Source: Psychrobacter aestuarii (GTDB taxonomy: Bacteria; Pseudomonadota; Gammaproteobacteria; Pseudomonadales; Moraxellaceae). From it: a stretch of 64,000 nt of DNA. The notes beneath the pieces are model-generated. The model ran no database searches, was not told the origin of the DNA, and worked only from the letters and a program-made list of their open reading frames with translations. This document shows, in pieces, positions 34,293 to 44,778 of the stretch. Position 1 is the stretch's first letter. Every line of letters starts with the position of its first letter. A program made the translations under genes and the position numbers. Location of the stretch: the NCBI RefSeq assembly GCF_904846035.1, contig NZ_CAJGYT010000001.1, positions 2,711,663 through 2,775,662 of the forward strand. The letters are read 5' to 3'.

Positions 34293-34340
34293 AAAACCGC
34301 AATAAAATCTCAGACACACTGAGTTTTATTGCGGTTTTTT
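34293..34340. terminator. bidirectional terminator between lipoprotein gene and sdaA
   Basis: A long stem of about 20 pairs (AAAACCGCAATAAAA with its complement, then CTCAG/CTGAG) with a T-run on either side serves both convergent genes. Confidence 0.85.
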
Positions 34341-34406
34341 TATGTTTACTGATTAAGATTGTCTGTATCACTGCCAGTGATACAGACAACGACATAGCGA
34401 CAGCGA

Positions 34407-35849
34407 TTAACACTGACTGTAGTTCACACTGACACCATGCTGTACAGTAGGAATGTGGGTATTGGCGTAGACTGCCAAGCCGCCACGGGCAGTTTCCTTG
34501 TACTTATCCGACATATCCGCGCCTGTCTGCTTCATGGTTTCAATCACTTTATCAAGTGACACAAAGTGCTGGCCATCACCGCGATAGGCGAGGCGTGCGG
34601 CGTTGATGGCCTTGATGGCTGCCATGGCGTTACGCTCGATGCAGGGCACTTGTACCAAGCCTGCCACAGGGTCACAGGTCAAGCCAAGATTGTGCTCAAT
34701 GCCGATTTCTGCAGCATTCAAGCACTGTGCTGGCGTGCCGCCCATAATCTCAGCGAGCGCCGCTGCTGCCATCGCACAGGCGGAGCCAACCTCGCCCTGA
34801 CAGCCGACTTCTGCGCCTGAGATGGAGGCATTTTGTTTAATCAAGCTGCCAATCGCGGCAGCCGTCAATAAAAATTTGCGCACGCCGTGGATATCATACT
34901 GCGGCAAAAAATCGCGGTAATAATGCATAACAGCAGGGATGATGCCTGCGGCGCCATTGGTCGGCGCGGTGACGATTTTGCCGCCATTGGCGTTTTCTTC
35001 ATTGACCGCGAGCGCGTAGAGATCGACCCAGTCCATCGCCGCAAGCTTGTCCGTGCCTGCCTCATCCTTGGGGGGTAGGCTTGCTTCGTAGCGCAGCTGC
35101 TCGTGCAAGGCTTTGGCGCGGCGCTTAACCGACAGACCACCAGGCAAAATGCCATCTTGCATGCAGCCTGCTGAGACGCAGTCTTGCATCACCGTCCAGA
35201 TACGGTCGAGGTAGGCGAACACTTCTTCTTCTGAGCGGTAGTGCAGCTCGTTTGCCAATACCACATCGCTGATGCTCAGCTGCTCAGACTCGCACATGGT
35301 CAATAAGTCTGCAGCATGGTTGAATGGGTAGGGCGGGTTGTTCACCGTTGGGCTGGCAGGGTCGCTGTCAGGGTTGGTGGCATCGTTTTGATTAATAACA
35401 AAACCGCCGCCGATAGAATAATAGGTCTGCGTGTAGACCTCGCCATTGCCGAGCGTGGCAGTGATGCTCAGCGCATTGGGGTGGTAGGGCAGTACCGTAT
35501 CGGGATGCCAGTGAATGTGTGTCTTGGTATCAAAGTCAATAACATGCTCGCCTGCGAGCGCCAGACGCTGCTCATCCATAATCGGGCGCAGATAATCGGC
35601 ACATTGACGCGTGTCAATATGCTCAGGCGTGTGTCCGAGCAGACCGAGCAGTATGGCGGTGTCGGTGGCATGACCTTCACCAGTCGCCGCCAGCGAGCCA
35701 TACAAGTCGATATCGACCGCTGCGATATCAGCAAGCGCGTGCAAGCTGCTGTAGGTTTGTAAAAACTGCTGCGCGGCGACCATGGGGCCGACGGTGTGCG
35801 AGCTTGAGGGGCCGATGCCAATTTTGAATAAATCGAAGATGCTAATCAT
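34407..35849 (-). CDS. sdaA: L-serine dehydratase, single-chain [4Fe-4S] type
   Basis: A 480-residue enzyme starting [22 protein letters not shown]. The SSSHT motif and the cysteines in SAGCMQDG and in [12 protein letters not shown] ligate the [4Fe-4S] cluster. It deaminates L-serine to pyruvate. Length and layout match E. coli SdaA/SdaB. AGGA at the minus-strand ribosome site is about eight bases before the start. No neighbour is functionally linked. Confidence 0.93.
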   Translation of the reverse strand: MISIFDLFKIGIGPSSSHTVGPMVAAQQFLQTYSSLHALADIAAVDIDLYGSLAATGEGHATDTAILLGLLGHTPEHIDTRQCADYLRPIMDEQRLALAGEHVIDFDTKTHIHWHPDTVLPYHPNALSITATLGNGEVYTQTYYSIGGGFVINQNDATNPDSDPASPTVNNPPYPFNHAADLLTMCESEQLSISDVVLANELHYRSEEEVFAYLDRIWTVMQDCVSAGCMQDGILPGGLSVKRRAKALHEQLRYEASLPPKDEAGTDKLAAMDWVDLYALAVNEENANGGKIVTAPTNGAAGIIPAVMHYYRDFLPQYDIHGVRKFLLTAAAIGSLIKQNASISGAEVGCQGEVGSACAMAAAALAEIMGGTPAQCLNAAEIGIEHNLGLTCDPVAGLVQVPCIERNAMAAIKAINAARLAYRGDGQHFVSLDKVIETMKQTGADMSDKYKETARGGLAVYANTHIPTVQHGVSVNYSQC

Positions 35850-36204
35850 AATAATCCTATCAATCCGTATGATACCAACAGGTGGCTGAGCGTCTATGCT
35901 CGTGTGCTGTCGTCTTGCGTGCAGGATAAAAGATAATGTATGCGCTGTCTATAGTGTTGTCTATACATGGGCGTAAACGATAGGCGTGAATTAAGCGCTT
36001 TTTTTTGCAGGTAAATTCGGCTATGATGCACGCCAGCTTACTTTGTGTAACTTTATGTAATTTCAATCAGATGTTTGCTTTTTGCTCTGATGTGTAGCAT
36101 AGATGATTACAGCCTCTCACCTTTGAATTTAGGCATGTTTGCGCTTGGCGTGCAGTCAGCTTTTCGCGTAGGACGTGTCTGAAACCACCATAGGATACGT
36201 GCGT
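35850..36204. promoter_or_regulatory. 355-base divergent promoter region of sdaA and the permease gene
   Basis: No gene is seen here. TGTCTATA occurs twice, at 35946-35953 and 35958-35965, and could be a regulator site. The region serves two divergent genes. No riboswitch-like structure is apparent by eye. Confidence 0.35.
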
Positions 36205-37560
36205 ATGACCCATCATTCTCCCAAGCCGCCAGTCACTGAGCCCATCGCGCCCAATCCTGACTTTGATAATGGGCGCTGGTTTCCGACATGGCGTCCATTC
36301 ACAGGCGATATCAATCAGCATCCTGTGGGTATCAATGAATATTTGCCTGCGGGTAAAAGTGTACTGCTTGGCGTGCAGCATACCTTTGCGATGTTCGGCG
36401 CGACGGTACTTGCGCCCTTACTGATGGGTTTTGACCCGAACTTGGCGATTTTGATGTCAGGTATTTGTACGCTGCTGTTTTTTGTGATTACTGGCGGACG
36501 TATGCCAAGCTATCTGGGCTCAAGTTTTGCCTTTATCGCGCCTGTTATCGCAGTGACGGCGTATGCGGGTACGGGCGCGAATGCCAACTTGAACATTGCG
36601 CTTGGCGGTATCATGGCGTGCGGCATACTCTATGCGCTCGTGGGACTCTTGGTGATGAAGACGGGCACAGGCTGGATTGAGCGCTTGATGCCGCCAGTCG
36701 TGACAGGCGCTATCGTGATGATTATTGGTCTGAACCTTGCGCCTGTGACCATCCAAGGGGTGATGGGCAATCAGTTCGATGCGTGGATTGCGACCATGAC
36801 GACCTTGCTGATTAGCTTGGTGGCGGTATTCACACGCGGTATGCTACGCCGTTTGCTGCTGCTCGTTGGTCTGGTATTGGCATATGTCATGTATTTTATC
36901 TTGACCAACCTCATGGGCTTGGGCGCGCCGATTGATTTTAGTGGCATCTCTGCGGCGTCGTGGCTGGGTTTGCCAAGCATTCATACCCCAGCGTTTGATA
37001 AACATGCCATCATTATGATTGCGCCGATTGCCTTTATTTTGGTTGCTGAGAATTTAGGACATTTTAAGGCGGTAGAGGGCATGACCCGCGCGCGCGTAAC
37101 ACCGTATATGGGGCGCGCGTTTTTGGCGGATGGCTTGGCGACGACATTTTCGGCAGGTTTTGGCGGTACGGGCGTCACCACCTACGCGGAGAATATCGGC
37201 GTGATGGCCGTGACCAAAGTGTACAGCACGACCATTTTTGTGATGGCAGGCATCGTGGCGATATTGCTGGGCTTATCGCCCAAATTCGGCGCGCTGATTC
37301 AGACCATTCCCAACCCGCTACTGGGCGGTGCATCTATCGTGGTGTTTGGTCTGATTGCCATCGCGGGGGTCAAAATTTGGCTTGAGAGTCATATCGACTT
37401 TAGCAAAAACAGCAATCTGATTATTGCGGCAGTGCCTGTGATTATGGGTACGGGCAATCTAAGCCTACACATCGGTGGGTTTGATTTGGGCGGTATCGGT
37501 ACGGCAACGCTCGCTGCCATCGTATTAAATGCGCTGTTTTCACTACAAAAAGACGATTAA
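36205..37560 (+). CDS. uraA: uracil/pyrimidine permease (NCS2, UraA/RutG type)
   Basis: About 451 residues with about 12-14 membrane segments. NCS2 signatures include QHTFAMFGATVLAP, MLMSGI-type (MSGICTLLF), AENLGH and GGTGVTTYAENIGVMAVT, the last close to RutG-type pyrimidine permeases. It imports uracil or a related base with a proton. ATG 36205 is chosen because AGGA at 36192-36195 has proper spacing; a GTG at 36175 has a ribosome site too close. Xanthine or other purine transport cannot be excluded. Confidence 0.85.
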   Translation: MTHHSPKPPVTEPIAPNPDFDNGRWFPTWRPFTGDINQHPVGINEYLPAGKSVLLGVQHTFAMFGATVLAPLLMGFDPNLAILMSGICTLLFFVITGGRMPSYLGSSFAFIAPVIAVTAYAGTGANANLNIALGGIMACGILYALVGLLVMKTGTGWIERLMPPVVTGAIVMIIGLNLAPVTIQGVMGNQFDAWIATMTTLLISLVAVFTRGMLRRLLLLVGLVLAYVMYFILTNLMGLGAPIDFSGISAASWLGLPSIHTPAFDKHAIIMIAPIAFILVAENLGHFKAVEGMTRARVTPYMGRAFLADGLATTFSAGFGGTGVTTYAENIGVMAVTKVYSTTIFVMAGIVAILLGLSPKFGALIQTIPNPLLGGASIVVFGLIAIAGVKIWLESHIDFSKNSNLIIAAVPVIMGTGNLSLHIGGFDLGGIGTATLAAIVLNALFSLQKDD

Positions 37561-37566
37561 GCCGCC

Positions 37567-38508
37567 TTAATCTGCCTGCTCCGATGAGCGCTTGTAAAAA
37601 CGCGCAAAAAATCGGTAGCGGCGCAGGGCGCGTTGTTTGGGCTTCATGGTGCCAAGATAAATGGCGGTCATGGTCATCACCGCGCCCAGCCACTGCATGC
37701 CCGTGATGGGCTTATCCAGCCATGTGTAATCAATAATCAAGGCGGCGACAGGCTCACTGAGCAGCAGCAGCCCTGTCACCGCAAGCGATAAGCGGGGGAT
37801 AAAATAGGCAATGAGTCCCCACGCGATGCACTGCATGACCGCACCATAAATCAATATCCACATCACCTCCGACCACGTACTCGGCAGGATATGCCCGCCA
37901 TCAATCAGCAGCATCGGCACAATCATCGCCAGCACCCCGCCAACGCTGACCAAGCCCATCAAAGCAAAAATAGGCGTCGGCTCGGCGTCGTGGGTCTTTT
38001 TAATAAACGTCATGGACGCCGCCAACATCGCGCCTGAGACAATCCCCGTCACAAAGCCCCATGCGGCATGTATGTTGTGTCCAAACTCAGGACTGCCGAT
38101 AAGCACCACGCCAAGCAGCGCCAAGCACAAACCCACCAACTGTAAGACAGTCTGCCGCTCGGAAAACCAAACAAAGCCAATCAGCGCCAAAAAGAAAATC
38201 TGCAAGCTGTTTAACAAGGTTGAGATACCAGGACCGACGGCGTAGATGCTTTCATGCCACAGTGCCAAATCCAAACCCAAGAATACGCCTGCCAAGATGC
38301 CATAGCCAATCGCTGCCCGCGAACGTGGTAGCCGCTGCTTGGTGATAACCGCCAAAATAGCAAACAGCACGCCTGCCACCGCAAGCCGCCAAAAAGACAT
38401 CGCCCAGCCGCCAAGATTGACATGAGCAACAATCAAACTGCCCAGCCCAAAAATAATACAGCCAAGTAACAGTCCTGAAGCATTGAGCTTAGAAGGCGTA
38501 GTGCTCAT
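37567..38508 (-). CDS. EamA/DMT-family transporter
   Basis: A 313-residue inner-membrane protein with about ten hydrophobic segments in two EamA halves (about 12-135 and 150-290). The substrate is unknown; relatives export amino acids, nucleotide bases or drugs. It converges on the permease gene, with six bases between the stop codons. Confidence 0.85.
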   Translation of the reverse strand: MSTTPSKLNASGLLLGCIIFGLGSLIVAHVNLGGWAMSFWRLAVAGVLFAILAVITKQRLPRSRAAIGYGILAGVFLGLDLALWHESIYAVGPGISTLLNSLQIFFLALIGFVWFSERQTVLQLVGLCLALLGVVLIGSPEFGHNIHAAWGFVTGIVSGAMLAASMTFIKKTHDAEPTPIFALMGLVSVGGVLAMIVPMLLIDGGHILPSTWSEVMWILIYGAVMQCIAWGLIAYFIPRLSLAVTGLLLLSEPVAALIIDYTWLDKPITGMQWLGAVMTMTAIYLGTMKPKQRALRRYRFFARFYKRSSEQAD

Positions 38509-38775
38509 TGCATATCCTTTTGATTATAATAGACATTTATAAAAGTAAAAAAGCACAGTCGGCATCACAGCGCTATCTATGCCGATGACGCCCCTGCTGT
38601 TGGTATTGCCCGTGCATTTTGATAGCATACCACCCACATCATAGGCGTTATACGCTGGTGATGCGGCGCGGTTTGTTTGTTTTTTAATTATTGCTGTGAC
38701 GTGCAGGTTTGTACGGCGCGTTTTGAGTGTTTTTCGTTTTTATTACTGATTTTGATTATTGATATAGGTATTGCC

Positions 38776-39789
38776 ATGTTCCGTCTTGTTCGCTCTTTTA
38801 CCACGTCCACTTGGGGTACTTCTGCCGCCATTTTTAGCGTGTGTGTGGCAGGGATGCTCGCTGGCACATCCGCGCAGGCAGCCAGTTGTAAACTGCCCAA
38901 AAGTTATTATAAAAACGTCTCGTGTATCCCAAACAGCGCTCTCTTTTTAGCCATCAAAGACTATGGCGAGCCAGTCGCATTGATTAACAAAAGCGGCAAG
39001 CCAGTGGTTAATTTGAGCGCTTATCAGACAGTCGCTGTCGACAAAGTTGCCTCAGGCGTGATGCCTGTCCTTAAAAATGGTCGCGTGGGTTATATCAATC
39101 TGCAAGGACGTGAGGTGATAGCGCCCATGTATGACCAGTTGGGCGGCAATCAGTGGGCGCGTGCCGCTGCCGACGGGCGCATCATTGTCAAAAAGGGTGG
39201 TCAATACGGCGTGATTGATACCAATAACCGCACTATTGTACCCTTTTCTAGCAGCATTACCAATATCAGTGACTATCGCGGCGGGGTAGCACGTATCGAG
39301 AGCCGTCAAGGCAATCGTCAAGTCGATGTCAATGGTAAAGAAATCGCGCCGCCCAGCACCAAGGCAAAGCCTGCGCCCAAAAACCCTGCCAGTGAACGTG
39401 CAGCGGCGGTCGCAGAACCTATGGAAGCGAAAGCCGCACCGCCTCGGCACGCGCCATTCACCACTTTAAACCCGCATCAACAAGATGGGCTCTGGGGTTT
39501 TGTGGATGATGATGGGATGATTATGATTACCTATTCTTTTGATGAAGTGCGCCCGTTTTCTGAAGGTCTGGCGGCGGTACGTATTGAGAATACGTGGGGC
39601 TTTTTGAACTTAGGTGGCGATGTGGTCATACCATTTGACTATGAAAACGACATGCGCTTGAGTCAGGCACAGACGGACGCGCCGCCTGCGTGGGTGTTCA
39701 AAAATGGTGTCGCGTGGGTCGGTATGTCGCAGCAAGGCGAGCGTATGTGCATCAATAAAGCCAATGTGTCGCTGCCGTGCCCGTCTTAA
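38776..39789 (+). CDS. WG-repeat protein with signal peptide
   Basis: About 337 residues from ATG 38776, after which a signal peptide of about 35 residues ends at AQAAS. Further on are WG-type repeats: GRVGYINLQGREVIAPMYDQ, GQYGVIDTNNRTIVPF, GLWGFVDDDG, and NTWGFLNLGGDVVIPFDYEND. A proline- and alanine-rich linker (about residues 195-225) separates two groups. WG repeats form beta-propeller-like structures but the function is not known. An upstream extension to 38677 is probably non-coding. Confidence 0.85.
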   Translation: MFRLVRSFTTSTWGTSAAIFSVCVAGMLAGTSAQAASCKLPKSYYKNVSCIPNSALFLAIKDYGEPVALINKSGKPVVNLSAYQTVAVDKVASGVMPVLKNGRVGYINLQGREVIAPMYDQLGGNQWARAAADGRIIVKKGGQYGVIDTNNRTIVPFSSSITNISDYRGGVARIESRQGNRQVDVNGKEIAPPSTKAKPAPKNPASERAAAVAEPMEAKAAPPRHAPFTTLNPHQQDGLWGFVDDDGMIMITYSFDEVRPFSEGLAAVRIENTWGFLNLGGDVVIPFDYENDMRLSQAQTDAPPAWVFKNGVAWVGMSQQGERMCINKANVSLPCPS

Positions 39790-39814
39790 CGTTGTAAGTA
39801 TAAAAAATAAGCAC

Positions 39815-39848
39815 AAAAAAAGAGACGTCAGCGCGTCTCTTTTTTTAT
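39815..39848. terminator. bidirectional terminator between WG-repeat and hydrolase genes
   Basis: AAAAAAGAGACG and CGTCTCTTTTTT pair around the loop TCAGCG, with A and T runs on either side. Both flanking genes converge on it. Confidence 0.9.
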
Positions 39849-39909
39849 TGCCGTCAGCCATAGTCTAACGGAGAGCTTCCGTTTTATACAGCAGCTGGTC
39901 TTGTATCAT

Positions 39910-40995
39910 TCAGCTGCCTGACAGATGGTTTTTAATCAAAGTGACCAAATACGGCTGGTAGTAAGTCGGAATGTCATGCGCCATACCCTCGATAAGGTGA
40001 AAGCTGGCATTCGGAATGGTCTTAGCCACCACACGCCCTTGCGAGGCGGGCAGTAGACCATCTGCGCTACCATGGATAACGATGGTCGGCGCTTTGACTT
40101 GCTTGCTAAAGCGGGCAATAGAGCCTGACGACAAAATCGCGTTGAGCTGCTGCACGGTGCCCAGCGGATGGAAGTTACGCTGATAACGCAGTTTTGCAAT
40201 TTCGCGCACCGTACGGACATTGACATGCCCAGGCGTGCCAACCGTTTTCATAAACCATACGCTGTGGCGGACAATGTCGCGCTCAGAGTGGCTCTCAGGA
40301 CGGTTAATCAGCGTATACAGCTGACGTGGACGCGGCGGGCTTAAAAACGCGCGATTGGTGGTGGTGAATAACAGCGCCATACGCTGCACCAAACTTGGGT
40401 AACGCGCCGCGACTATTTGGGCAATCATACCGCCCATTGACGCGCCCATCAGATGCGTGCTGCCAAGGTTCAATGCCTTAATCAGGCGTACGGTATCTTC
40501 TGCCATGTCGGTCAGATTATAAGCGACAGGCTCAGACTTGTTGGACAAGCCTGTTTGTAAGCGCAGCATCATTTTGAGCTGACTGACACGTGGTAAGCCA
40601 TCGATTTGTACCTTTGAGGACAGACCGATATCGCGGTTGTCAAAACGAATGACAAAAAAGCCTGCGTCAATCAAGCGCTTGATAAAGCCGTCTGGCCAAA
40701 AGACCATCTGCGAGCCAAGTCCCATCACCAATAATAGCGGTGGGTTGTTGGGGTTGCCCCCTGCTTCGACACACAGCTCGATATGATCGCCAATATCAAT
40801 CATCGTCTGATACAAATGGTCGCTCAAATCCGACGCCCACCAGTTGTGTGCGCCGAATTTTTGCCACTCAGGCGTAGGGTAGTTGGTGACGCGCTCACAG
40901 CTGCCATCAGCATGGTCAGCGGTATCAGTGACCGCCGACGCGTCAGCGTCTGAGCGCGGCTCGGTAGGTTCGGTATGAGAATGTGAGTGCATCAT
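39910..40995 (-). CDS. alpha/beta-fold hydrolase
   Basis: A 361-residue alpha/beta hydrolase. The nucleophile elbow is GASMGG near residue 190, the oxyanion region MGLGSQMVFWPDGF, and the end has IHGSADGLLPASQGR and GMAHDIP with the likely acid and histidine. The His-, Asp- and Glu-rich first 40 residues are not conserved. The substrate is unknown. It starts 12 bases after a rubredoxin gene with an AGGAG ribosome site, so the two form one operon. Confidence 0.85.
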   Translation of the reverse strand: MMHSHSHTEPTEPRSDADASAVTDTADHADGSCERVTNYPTPEWQKFGAHNWWASDLSDHLYQTMIDIGDHIELCVEAGGNPNNPPLLLVMGLGSQMVFWPDGFIKRLIDAGFFVIRFDNRDIGLSSKVQIDGLPRVSQLKMMLRLQTGLSNKSEPVAYNLTDMAEDTVRLIKALNLGSTHLMGASMGGMIAQIVAARYPSLVQRMALLFTTTNRAFLSPPRPRQLYTLINRPESHSERDIVRHSVWFMKTVGTPGHVNVRTVREIAKLRYQRNFHPLGTVQQLNAILSSGSIARFSKQVKAPTIVIHGSADGLLPASQGRVVAKTIPNASFHLIEGMAHDIPTYYQPYLVTLIKNHLSGS

Positions 40996-41007
40996 AAGCG
41001 CTCCTGC

Positions 41008-41172
41008 TTAAAGTTCTACCATCTCAAAATCGAGTTTGCCCACGCCGCATTCAGGGCAGGTCCAGTCATCAGGGATATCGTCCCATTTTGTACCTGGTGC
41101 AATGCCTTCTTCAGGGCAGCCTAGGGCTTCATCATAAATCCAGCCACAGACGATACATTCATAACGTTTCAT
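41008..41172 (-). CDS. rubredoxin
   Basis: A 54-residue protein, [20 protein letters not shown], with the iron-binding pairs CIVC near the start and CPEC near residue 39. Rubredoxins carry one electron to partners such as alkane hydroxylase or oxidative-stress enzymes. No alkane hydroxylase or rubredoxin reductase lies in the window, so its partner is unknown. It is translated before the alpha/beta hydrolase in the same operon. Confidence 0.92.
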   Translation of the reverse strand: MKRYECIVCGWIYDEALGCPEEGIAPGTKWDDIPDDWTCPECGVGKLDFEMVEL

Positions 41173-41459
41173 ATTCAGTCCTATTGTCAGTACCTCTTTG
41201 TCAGCCTATGCAGGCCGCAAAAACGCACGTAGTGTAGCATATATCTTGATGCCACGTGTTTAAGTTTACACTTGTATATTGAGATGCTTTTACGCTTATC
41301 AAGAGTAGGGGGGAGAATAAACGCGCACAATTATGCTATGATAACGCCCGCCACGCGCCAGTCAGACCCATCTGTGACCAAGCTTTAGCGGGCTTGTTGG
41401 TCATCGCTGGTCTTTGATACGGGCGCAATCATTGTTGATTTGTAAGAGTAAGGGTTATT

Positions 41460-42002
41460 ATGAGCGCACCTGCGACGCCATCTGTAAACACCAGTAAAGA
41501 CCATCCACTTTGGCAACTGATTCGTACGGTGCCTGACTTTCCAAAGCCAGGTATCGACTTTTATGACATCACGCCCTTGCTGCGCAGCCATGTAGACGAG
41601 CTGATTGATGCTTTATTGGACGCGTTGCCTGAAGGCTTGATGGATGAGGTGGATTGTCTGGGTGCGGTCGAGGCGCGCGGTTTTGTGTTTGCAAGCCTGC
41701 TGGCAGGTCGCTTGGGTAAAGGTATGATTTTACTGCGTAAGCCAGGCAAACTGCCGCCTCCTGTAGCCAATAAGAGCTACGCGCTAGAGTATGGCAAAGA
41801 CACCCTTGAGATGCAAAACAACCTGCCGCCTGAGCGCGTCTTACTTGTTGATGATATCCTCGCTACTGGTGGTACGCTCAATACAGCGCACACCCTATGC
41901 CATTCTGCCGAACATACCGTGGTCGGCGTGCTTGTGCTGCTTGATTTAATCGACCTACACGAGCCGCTGCCTGTACCTGTGTATAGCGTATTGCAAGCAT
42001 AA
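41460..42002 (+). CDS. apt: adenine phosphoribosyltransferase
   Basis: A 180-residue enzyme. Signatures are RTVPDFPKPGIDFYDITPLL, EARGFVFAS, LLRKPGKLP and the PRPP loop VLLVDDILATGGT. It converts adenine and PRPP to AMP for purine salvage. A cytoplasmic enzyme of normal family length (E. coli Apt has 183). Transcribed divergently from rubredoxin. Confidence 0.96.
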   Translation: MSAPATPSVNTSKDHPLWQLIRTVPDFPKPGIDFYDITPLLRSHVDELIDALLDALPEGLMDEVDCLGAVEARGFVFASLLAGRLGKGMILLRKPGKLPPPVANKSYALEYGKDTLEMQNNLPPERVLLVDDILATGGTLNTAHTLCHSAEHTVVGVLVLLDLIDLHEPLPVPVYSVLQA

Positions 42003-42065
42003 CGACTGCTGTGTGTTGTTGATAACGTATTGTGCATGACTTATCAATCGTAAAAACCGTTCGCT

Positions 42066-42104
42066 AAAAAAGCGCCCTTACCGACAGATAATGGCGCTTT
42101 TTTA
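42066..42104. terminator. bidirectional terminator between apt and tal
   Basis: AAAAAAGCGCC and GGCGCTTTTTT pair around a loop of 16 bases. The convergent genes apt and tal share it. Confidence 0.85.
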
Positions 42105-42132
42105 TGTTTAATCATAAAGGGTTTATGATGAA

Positions 42133-43074
42133 TCAGCGGCGCATACTTGCCAGCTTTTGCGCCAGCTCTTCACGCGCACTGATAAAGCCATCGATACCTT
42201 TTGGCAATAAATCTTGGGTCATTTTGTCTTGCTGATAGGCGTTGTTAAAATCCTCATGACTCAAATGAATCTTGGTCATCGGCGGCATGGCTTTTGCCAT
42301 ACTTGGCGACAGCTGACGCGTTACAGGCGTATCAAGGGCGACGAGCGCATCGAGCAAATCAGGCGCGATGGTCAATAAGTCGCAGCCCGCTAATGCCAAT
42401 ACTTGCTCGGTTGAGCGAAAGCTTGCGCCCATCACTTGGGTCTTATAATCGTGCTGTTTGTAGTATTGATAAATCAGCTTGACCGACTCTACGCCCATGT
42501 CTTCATCAATCGGGATGTCTTGACGGTTTTGTTGGCGCTTTTGCCAATCCAAAATACGCCCAACGAACGGTGAAATCAGTGTCACGCCCGCATCCGCACA
42601 GGCAGCGGCTTGATGCTGACCAAACAGCAAGGTTAGGTTGCAATGAATGCCTTGGGTCTCAAGATAGCGCGCCGCTTCGATGCCCTGCCATGTCGCTGCA
42701 ATCTTAATCAACACACGCTCGGTATCCACGCCCGCTTTTTTGTACGCTTCAATGAAGCTGAGCGCCTTTGCTATCGTAGCTTCGGTGTCATAAGACAAGC
42801 GGGCATCGACCTCGGTAGACACACGCCCATCAATCAAATCTAAAATATCACAGCCGAGCTGTACGGTCAGCGCATCAATCACCGCATCAATATCGCCATC
42901 ATGGCGGCTCATGGTCTCCGCCAGCATCGACTGATTGTCTGGGTGCATCAGTGCTTTGGTAATCAGGCTTGGGTTGGTGGTCGCGTCCACAGGCGTTAAA
43001 CGAGCAATGGCACGCAAGTCGCCTGTATCGGCAACGATAGTGGTCATGGTGCAAAGCTCTTGTAGTGCGCTCAT
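42133..43074 (-). CDS. tal: transaldolase
   Basis: A 313-residue class I transaldolase. The Schiff-base lysine is in RVLIKIAATWQG, with HCNLTLLFG and SPFVGR further on, and PVDATTNPSL at the N-terminus. It moves a dihydroxyacetone unit between sugars in the pentose phosphate pathway. Its length fits the TalB subfamily. Confidence 0.95.
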   Translation of the reverse strand: MSALQELCTMTTIVADTGDLRAIARLTPVDATTNPSLITKALMHPDNQSMLAETMSRHDGDIDAVIDALTVQLGCDILDLIDGRVSTEVDARLSYDTEATIAKALSFIEAYKKAGVDTERVLIKIAATWQGIEAARYLETQGIHCNLTLLFGQHQAAACADAGVTLISPFVGRILDWQKRQQNRQDIPIDEDMGVESVKLIYQYYKQHDYKTQVMGASFRSTEQVLALAGCDLLTIAPDLLDALVALDTPVTRQLSPSMAKAMPPMTKIHLSHEDFNNAYQQDKMTQDLLPKGIDGFISAREELAQKLASMRR

Positions 43075-43461
43075 TGAATGTCCTTATTATTTATTGTCAA
43101 AAATACGAAAAGCGAAAGCCGTCGGGCTTATTTGGCGCTCGCCAGCAAACCGACGCTGTTAAAACTGTATCATAGATTGTGCGATACGGGGCGTTTTTTG
43201 CCGACAGACGGGACATCCTCGCAGCGCTGGGATTTTGTGCGCTTTTGATGATTTGTCATGGGCAGTGTATCGAGATTTTGCTATAGTAGGGCGATATGCG
43301 GCGCACAGCAAGCCGTTTGGCAGTCTGATAGGGCGGCGCTACGGCTATTTCGCAGTTGCGGCTATAATTTATGTAAAAAATGTATTAGTATCCAATCTTA
43401 TCATCGTGATGACGCATCACAACCCACAGCGATAACAACAGTTCTAAAAGGATAGGCGGTA
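43075..43461. promoter_or_regulatory. 387-base divergent promoter region of tal and pheA
   Basis: No gene is seen. A TATAAT at 43363-43368 could be the -10 box for pheA, though no good -35 box is present at the right distance. Two small frames here have no ribosome sites and look like chance. No leader peptide rich in phenylalanine is evident. Confidence 0.35.
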
Positions 43462-44637
43462 ATGAGCGAGCAATCAGCAAACCCACAAACGACCACGCAA
43501 AACCCAGAAGAAACCAATGCCGCCGCGACCGAGCAATCGCCTTTGACGGCGTTGCGTGAGCAGATTGACGCGCTCGATATCCAGATTCATAACATGATTA
43601 ACGACCGCGCCAAATTGGCGCAAGATGTCGCGATTTATAAAAAACAAACCGTCAGTGATGCAGACGCCAAGAGCCACAAAAACCCCATCTTTTATCGCCC
43701 TGAGCGTGAAGCCCAAGTGTTAAAAGCCGTTATGGAGCGCAACACAGGACCTATCGCTGATGACAAGATGGCGCGGCTGTTCCGTGAAATTATGTCAGTG
43801 TGCCTCGATTTAGAAGCCCCGCAGCGCATCGCCTTTTTGGGACCGATTGGCACCTTTACGCACGCCGCTACGCTAAAGCACTTTGGCAAAGCCGCCGATA
43901 CCATGCCGCTTGCTACCATTACCGATGTGTTCCGCGAAGTTGAAGCAGGCACGGCCGCGTATGGCGTTGTCCCTGTTGAGAACTCGTCAGAGGGCGTGGT
44001 CAACCATACCTTGGATGGTTTTTTATCATCAACGCTAAAAATCATTGGCGAAGTTGAGCTGCCGATTCACCAAAATTTCTTGGTGGCAGAGCATACCAAA
44101 GTAGACAGCCTGAGCCGCATTTATTCGCATCAGCAGTCGCTCGCGCAGTGTCGTCATTGGCTCGATGTGAACTTTCCAAACATTGAGCGCGTTGCCGTCT
44201 CTAGCAATGGCGAAGCCGCACGCCGCCTAAAAAATGAATGGCACTCAGCCGCCATCGCAGGCGATGTCGCCGCTGTAGAGTACGATTTGCACAAATTGTA
44301 TGAAAACATCGAAGACAACCCCAGCAACACCACGCGCTTTTTAATCATCGGTCACGAAGCGGTCGCGCCATCAGGTCAAGACAAGACCTCTATCGTGGTC
44401 TCAGCACATGACAAAGCAGGCGCGCTGATTGAGATTCTAAAGCCTTTATCCGAGCATGGGGTGTCGATGACCAGTATCGAAACCCGCCCTGAGCGTCCAA
44501 ACAAGTGGGCGTACGTGTTCTTTATTGATATGGACGGGCACATTGATGATGCCAACGTCACCGCTGCGATTGAGGCGATTCGCCCTATGGTTAAAGACGT
44601 GCGCATCTTAGGCTCATACCCGAAGGCGGTACTATAA
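43462..44637 (+). CDS. pheA: bifunctional chorismate mutase / prephenate dehydratase
   Basis: A 391-residue enzyme. An unconserved 25-residue start is followed by an AroQ-type chorismate mutase (LREQIDALDIQIHNMINDRAKLA), a prephenate dehydratase (FLGPIGTFTHAA, VPVENSSEG, TTRFLIIG) and an ACT domain (SIETRPERPNKWAYVFFID). It makes phenylpyruvate from chorismate and is probably inhibited by phenylalanine through the ACT domain. It heads a row with hisC and tyrA-aroA, as in Pseudomonas. Confidence 0.96.
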   Translation: MSEQSANPQTTTQNPEETNAAATEQSPLTALREQIDALDIQIHNMINDRAKLAQDVAIYKKQTVSDADAKSHKNPIFYRPEREAQVLKAVMERNTGPIADDKMARLFREIMSVCLDLEAPQRIAFLGPIGTFTHAATLKHFGKAADTMPLATITDVFREVEAGTAAYGVVPVENSSEGVVNHTLDGFLSSTLKIIGEVELPIHQNFLVAEHTKVDSLSRIYSHQQSLAQCRHWLDVNFPNIERVAVSSNGEAARRLKNEWHSAAIAGDVAAVEYDLHKLYENIEDNPSNTTRFLIIGHEAVAPSGQDKTSIVVSAHDKAGALIEILKPLSEHGVSMTSIETRPERPNKWAYVFFIDMDGHIDDANVTAAIEAIRPMVKDVRILGSYPKAVL

Positions 44638-44778
44638 ACGGTGGCGTAACGGGTCAGTGTGGTGATAGCCGTAAAAAATAGCGACAAAATAACGATAACA
44701 ACGGTATAACGACAACAGGCGATACAGATGATGCGCTGCTACAAACCGTTGCAGCCTCATCGATAATAAGGACACCCT

